Source: Halobacterium salinarum DSM 3754
GTDB lineage: Archaea; Halobacteriota; Halobacteria; Halobacteriales; Halobacteriaceae
Direction: 5' to 3'
Length of the DNA: 64,000 nucleotides
Assembly: GCF_008124605.1 (NCBI RefSeq)
Contig: NZ_VRYN01000003.1
Location: 62,001 to 126,000, forward strand
Under the pieces are notes generated by a model. That model searched no databases. It had not been told where the DNA came from and worked only from the letters and a program-made list of their open reading frames with translations. Positions within the stretch are counted from its first letter, which is position 1. Each line of letters starts with the position of its first letter. Positions 60,718-64,000 of this stretch are shown here, one piece after another. The position numbers and the translations under genes were made by a program.

Positions 60718-61399
60718 ACCGGCCACGTTTGACCCCCGGTGCAATGAACTCCGCGGACAGCCGCCGGCGGTTCCGCGCCGCCAGGTGCGTCCACTCCCGC
60801 AGGCCGGCCCGCACCTGGGCGTCCGTGAACCCGATCTCCGCGCCGACGGCGACCAGTTCCCGGGGCGACCGCACGTGCAGGTGGCTGGCCGGCCGCCCGC
60901 TCACCACGAACGGCGCGTCGTAGTGCTCGACGAGCTCCCGGAGCTTCCGCAGCCCCCGCAGCGCCTGCACGCGGTCGCCCCCGCTGGCCCGCAACACGCC
61001 GGCGAAATCGAACTCCAAGCGCACCCCGTGTGTCCGCGCCGCCTTCACGATGACGTGGTTCACGTCCCCGCCGTCGGCCATCGGCGCGGCGAGCACGTCC
61101 ACGCGCTCGGACTCCGCGACGAACCGATTCAGCGACGGCGACGACGCCCGCGCCGCCACCACCACCGCGTTCTCGCGGCGGCGGCGGATCCGCTCGCTGG
61201 CCCCGGCGCGGTCCGTCACCGACACCGTCGTCCCCCTGACAACGTCCGCACCCGTGTCCGCACCGACCGCGTCCGGGTCGGCGCTCGTGGCCCCCCAGTT
61301 CCGAACCACGATGCCGTCGTAGCCGGCGCTGGCCGCGGTCGCCGCCAGCCGCGCGACCGTGCTGTCTCCGTCCGGGTGGGCGCACACCGCCTCGTACAC
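60701..61399 (-). CDS. rnp3: Ribonuclease P protein component 3 (Rpp30)
   Basis: A 232-residue TIM-barrel-like protein of the Rpp30 family, partner of Pop5. MYEAVCAHPDGDSTVARLAATAASAGYDGIVVRNW, VDVLAAPMADGGDVNHVIVKAA and FVVSGRPASHLHVRSPRELVAVGAEIG are typical. The GTG at 61399 is chosen because a TTTTTA box is centred 27.5 bases upstream; the GTG at 61405 is an alternative two codons earlier. It is the first gene of the rnp3-methyltransferase-rnp2 unit. Confidence 0.93.
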   Translation of the reverse strand: MYEAVCAHPDGDSTVARLAATAASAGYDGIVVRNWGATSADPDAVGADTGADVVRGTTVSVTDRAGASERIRRRRENAVVVAARASSPSLNRFVAESERVDVLAAPMADGGDVNHVIVKAARTHGVRLEFDFAGVLRASGGDRVQALRGLRKLRELVEHYDAPFVVSGRPASHLHVRSPRELVAVGAEIGFTDAQVRAGLREWTHLAARNRRRLSAEFIAPGVKRGRYEEDP

Positions 61400-61422
61400 G
61401 CTCACACGTTGGCGACCCCGCG

Positions 61423-61430
61423 GTAAAAAC
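61423..61430 (-). promoter_or_regulatory. TATA box of the rnp3 operon
   Basis: Minus strand GTTTTTAC is centred 27.5 bases before the GTG at 61399 and decides between two adjacent GTG codons. Confidence 0.5.
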
Positions 61431-61511
61431 GCGTGCGGTCTCCCTTGTTGCCCGCGGGCGGACACCGCCCGGCGACACCACGCAGCCGGCCGGTCAAGCA
61501 CCCGGTGTGGC

Positions 61512-62180
61512 TCACTCCGAGCCGGTGAACGTCTGCATGACGCTGCTGGTCACGCCGTGCTTGGAGAACGCGGTGATGAGGTCGCCGGCGTGGATCGTTG
61601 TCTCTCCGCGCGGCGTGATGACGTCGTCGCCGCGCTCGATGGCAACAACCAGGACATCGTCCCCGAGGAGTCCGTTGGTGTCCGCATCCTGGAGGGTCTG
61701 TTCGGCCAGCGGTGCGTCCTCGGTCACCGTGATTTCGAACACTTCGGCCTCCCCGCCGAGCGTCATGAAGTCCTTGATCGACGGGCGCTGGACCGCTCGA
61801 ACGAGGTACTCCCCGATCAGGCGCTGGGGGTTTTCGAGGACGTTCACCCCGATCCGGCGGAAGAGCTCCATGTTGTCGGGGTCCTGGACGACGCTCACCT
61901 TCGACTCGATGTCGAGTTCGTCCGCCAGCAGCATCACCATGATGTTCGTGGGGTCGCGGTCGGTGGTGGTGATGATGGCGTCGGCCTTCTCGGAGCCGGC
62001 GTCGACGAGCGTGTCCTTCGCCGTGGCGTCGGCGTTCAACACGAGACAGTCGTAGTCCCGGCTCACCTGGTCGGCCACGTCGGGGTCGGTCTCGATGACC
62101 ACGATCTCGTTTGCGCTTTTCGTGAGCAGTTGGATGACCTGCGATCCTATGTCACCAGCACCGACCACTATAATGTACAT
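61512..62180 (-). CDS. trkA: Trk potassium uptake protein TrkA
   Basis: A 222-residue regulatory subunit with an N-terminal NAD-binding RCK domain (IIVVGAGDIGSQVIQLL, VIETDPDVADQVSRDYDC, ADATAKDTLVDAG) and a C-terminal TrkA-C domain (GGEAEVFEITVTEDAPLAEQTLQD ... LVVAIERGDDVITPRGETTIHAGD). It gates the TrkH potassium channel from the cytoplasmic side. trkH and a small membrane protein gene lie directly upstream on the same strand, with a 44-base gap that holds an A/T-rich possible internal promoter (AAAAACTTAG). Confidence 0.95.
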   Translation of the reverse strand: MYIIVVGAGDIGSQVIQLLTKSANEIVVIETDPDVADQVSRDYDCLVLNADATAKDTLVDAGSEKADAIITTTDRDPTNIMVMLLADELDIESKVSVVQDPDNMELFRRIGVNVLENPQRLIGEYLVRAVQRPSIKDFMTLGGEAEVFEITVTEDAPLAEQTLQDADTNGLLGDDVLVVAIERGDDVITPRGETTIHAGDLITAFSKHGVTSSVMQTFTGSE

Positions 62181-62224
62181 ACTGCATCGTAAATCTCCGC
62201 CCTGCTAAGTTTTTCTCTCCTCAA

Positions 62225-62425
62225 TTAGCGGATGGCCTCGGAGAGGATGTAGGCGGCGAACCCGACGGTGTACGCGACCGCGAGCGCCAGCGACACGGGC
62301 GTCCGGCCGAGCAGCCGGATGGCCACGATGACCACCGGCCCCAACACGAGCAGCGCGTCGAAGACACGGTCGTCGGCGCCAGCGGCCAGCAGCGGCCCGA
62401 TAACCGGGATCGCATCGAGGCGCAT
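62225..62425 (-). CDS. Small membrane protein coupled to trkH
   Basis: A 66-residue protein MRLDAIPVIGPLLAAGADDR, with two predicted membrane helices, about residues 26-44 (DALLVLGPVVIVAIRLLG) and 46-64 (TPVSLALAVAYTVGFAAYIL). Its ATG shares one base with the trkH TGA, so it should be made in step with TrkH. It lies between trkH and trkA and may be an accessory subunit of the potassium transporter. No family is recognised; the function is inferred from position only. Confidence 0.75.
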   Translation of the reverse strand: MRLDAIPVIGPLLAAGADDRVFDALLVLGPVVIVAIRLLGRTPVSLALAVAYTVGFAAYILSEAIR

Positions 62426-64000
62426 CAGTCGTACACCTCCAGCGTGCTGAACAGGCCACGCAGGAGCACCAACACCGGAATGATCTCCAGGCGACCGATC
62501 CACATGTTGAACAGGAACATCGCCTTCGTGACCGTCGGCATCCCCGGCCCGGTGATGCCCGAGGACAGCCCGACGTTGCCCTGCGCGGACGCGACCTCGA
62601 AGAGGACGTTCTCGACGGTGTACGCGTCGGGCCCCATGGGGATCGCGAGCATGAACACGAACGCCGCCACCCCGAGGAAGACGAGCCAGAGGAACGTGAT
62701 GATCGCGGCCTCCTCGAACTCCTGGGCGGCCTCGGTGTCAGAGAGCGCGCGCCCGTCGAGGCGGAACGTGCGGACGGCATCCGACGGGTAGAACACCCCC
62801 CGAATCCGGAACAGAATGCCTTTCACGAGCGTGAGCAGTCGAATCAGCTTGATGCCGCCGACCGTTGATCCGGCGGCAGCCCCAACGACCATGCCGAACG
62901 CCACGGTCAACTGCGCGGGGGCCGTCCACCCCGACCCCAGCGCGCCCGCCGTCTGAAAGCCCGTACACGAGGCCGCGGACACGAACTGGAACAACGCGTA
63001 CCGGACCGTCTGGAAGAGCGTCGCTGCCGACCCATGCAGCACGACGCCGGCAACGGCGACTGACTCGGTCACGTAGTACCCCTGCTGGAGGAGGACCGCC
63101 GTCAGGAGCGCCGTCCCGAGCGCGAAAAACCCGAACACCCACCGGGTCTGGAGGTCCGTGTAGAGGTTGCGGAGGTCGCCCTGGAGGACGAGGTAGTGGA
63201 TGGGGAACGCGATGCTCCCCAGGACCATCACCGGGATGAGCGCGAAGTCGATGGCGGCGCTCCCGTAGGTCGCGATCGAGTTGTCCGTGATCGAGAACCC
63301 ACCGGTCGCGAGGCCGGTCATCGCGTGATTGATGGCGTCCCACATCGGCATCCCGGCGATCCAGAGGAGCAGGATCGAGAAGAACGTGAACAGGAGGAAG
63401 ATCCACCAGATGGTGCGCACCGTCGAGACGATGCTGGGGTGGATCTTCTCCGAGCGCGCCTCGCTCTCGTAGAGGGTCAGCGAGCCGCTGCCGGGTCGCG
63501 CGAGGATCGCCGTGGTAAGCACGATGACGCCGACGCCGCCGACCCATTCGATGAACGACCGCCACCACTGCAGGGTGTGGGGCAGCGCGGCCTCGTTGTC
63601 GGCCATCGTCAGCCCCGTGCCGGTGAACCCGCTCATGCTCTCGAAGAACCCGTTGAGCGGGTTCTGGAACGCGGCAAGCGTGCTGAACGTTCTGGTTCCC
63701 GGGACCGTGAACCGCGCCGGCACGTCGAGCATGCCGGGATCGAGCTGGGCGGTCCATGCGGCCAGGAGGAACGGCACGGAACCGAACGCGGCGACCAGAA
63801 ACCACCCCGACGCAGCGATCATCATGCCATGCAACCGGCCGGGATCGGCGGCGTGCTCGAACGTCCGCCTGAGCGTGAGCCCCACGACTAGCGGGATGAG
63901 TCCTGAGACGACCATCGCCGGCACCACCCAGAACTCCCCCCACACGAGGGGGACGAGCACGGAAACGAAGATGAGGCCGGCCAGCGCCTCAAGCATCCGC
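62425..64000 (-). CDS. trkH: Trk potassium transporter TrkH (5' end probably outside window)
   Basis: At least 523 residues of a TrkH/Ktr-type potassium channel-transporter. Selectivity-filter-like loops are present, e.g. SMSGFTGTGLTM in the first pore repeat, AMTGLATGGFSITDNS in the second, SAASCTGFQTAG in the third and SAQGNVGLSSGITGP in the fourth. About ten to twelve helices are visible. The frame is open to the window edge; MLEALAGLIFVSV at 63996 might be the start, but family members have a longer N-terminus. The TGA overlaps the small membrane protein start. Confidence 0.95.
   Translation of the reverse strand, partial: RMLEALAGLIFVSVLVPLVWGEFWVVPAMVVSGLIPLVVGLTLRRTFEHAADPGRLHGMMIAASGWFLVAAFGSVPFLLAAWTAQLDPGMLDVPARFTVPGTRTFSTLAAFQNPLNGFFESMSGFTGTGLTMADNEAALPHTLQWWRSFIEWVGGVGVIVLTTAILARPGSGSLTLYESEARSEKIHPSIVSTVRTIWWIFLLFTFFSILLLWIAGMPMWDAINHAMTGLATGGFSITDNSIATYGSAAIDFALIPVMVLGSIAFPIHYLVLQGDLRNLYTDLQTRWVFGFFALGTALLTAVLLQQGYYVTESVAVAGVVLHGSAATLFQTVRYALFQFVSAASCTGFQTAGALGSGWTAPAQLTVAFGMVVGAAAGSTVGGIKLIRLLTLVKGILFRIRGVFYPSDAVRTFRLDGRALSDTEAAQEFEEAAIITFLWLVFLGVAAFVFMLAIPMGPDAYTVENVLFEVASAQGNVGLSSGITGPGMPTVTKAMFLFNMWIGRLEIIPVLVLLRGLFSTLEVYD

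Noticed and set aside
1-64000. CRISPR array, rRNA genes, inteins or a complete insertion sequence.
   Set aside because: No regularly spaced repeats, no rRNA-like sequence, no intein motifs in the conserved genes, and only a fragment of a transposase were seen.

Overview
The window looks like chromosome of an extreme halophilic archaeon, most likely Halobacterium (H. salinarum or a close relative). The proteins are strongly acidic, most of the DNA is very GC-rich, and many genes have an A/T-rich box centred 25-31 bases before the start codon, as expected for leaderless archaeal transcripts. The gene families are archaeal: GHMP-type shikimate kinase, Orc1/Cdc6, RPA operon, Pop5/Rpp30 RNase P proteins, aIF2-beta and SBDS. 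Identifications rest on motifs and family knowledge; no database search was run.

Layout: 1-6 kb holds a cut-off FAD reductase, class II aldolase plus HAD hydrolase, glutamate dehydrogenase and an MTA/SAH-type deaminase. 6-12.3 kb holds a Bat-type HTH regulator divergent from a tightly packed histidine-degradation operon, hutU-G-I-H. 12.6-17.5 kb holds an RNase H-like nuclease, tRNA-Thr, phosphoglycerate kinase with an acetyltransferase, a CBS protein, uridine kinase and tRNA-Ser. 17.5-19.1 kb is a candidate replication origin: an orc1/cdc6 gene flanked on both sides by outward-pointing G-string repeats. 19.1-28.5 kb holds a GT-A-like protein, uracil-DNA glycosylase, aroC, an IMPDH/GMPR-like enzyme, aroA, a Xaa-Pro peptidase, a histidine kinase and tyrA.

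28.5-38.9 kb holds an Rsm22-like methyltransferase, an Lrp regulator followed by a lone TrkA-N-domain protein and an amino acid permease with C-terminal USP domains, surE, aroQ-aroK, and an ABC exporter operon with a lipoprotein. 38.9-45.3 kb is the rpa3-rpap3-rpe operon followed by an Lhr helicase. 45-50.4 kb carries arfB, trxB, aIF2-beta, small conserved halophile proteins and an 8-oxoguanine glycosylase. 51.4-53.4 kb and 55.5-57.4 kb are AT-richer islands with an IS6-type transposase remnant and orphan membrane or exported proteins; nnr-moaC lies between them. 57.5-64 kb holds hflX, SBDS, rnp2-methyltransferase-rnp3 and a Trk potassium system that includes a small membrane protein coupled to trkH.

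The best candidates for undescribed biology are the lone TrkA-N protein coupled to the permease, the 66-residue membrane protein between trkH and trkA, a possible frameshifted microgene with its own promoter near 34.1 kb, and the methyltransferase overlapping both RNase P subunit genes. The Orc locus with its paired repeats is the clearest structural feature.
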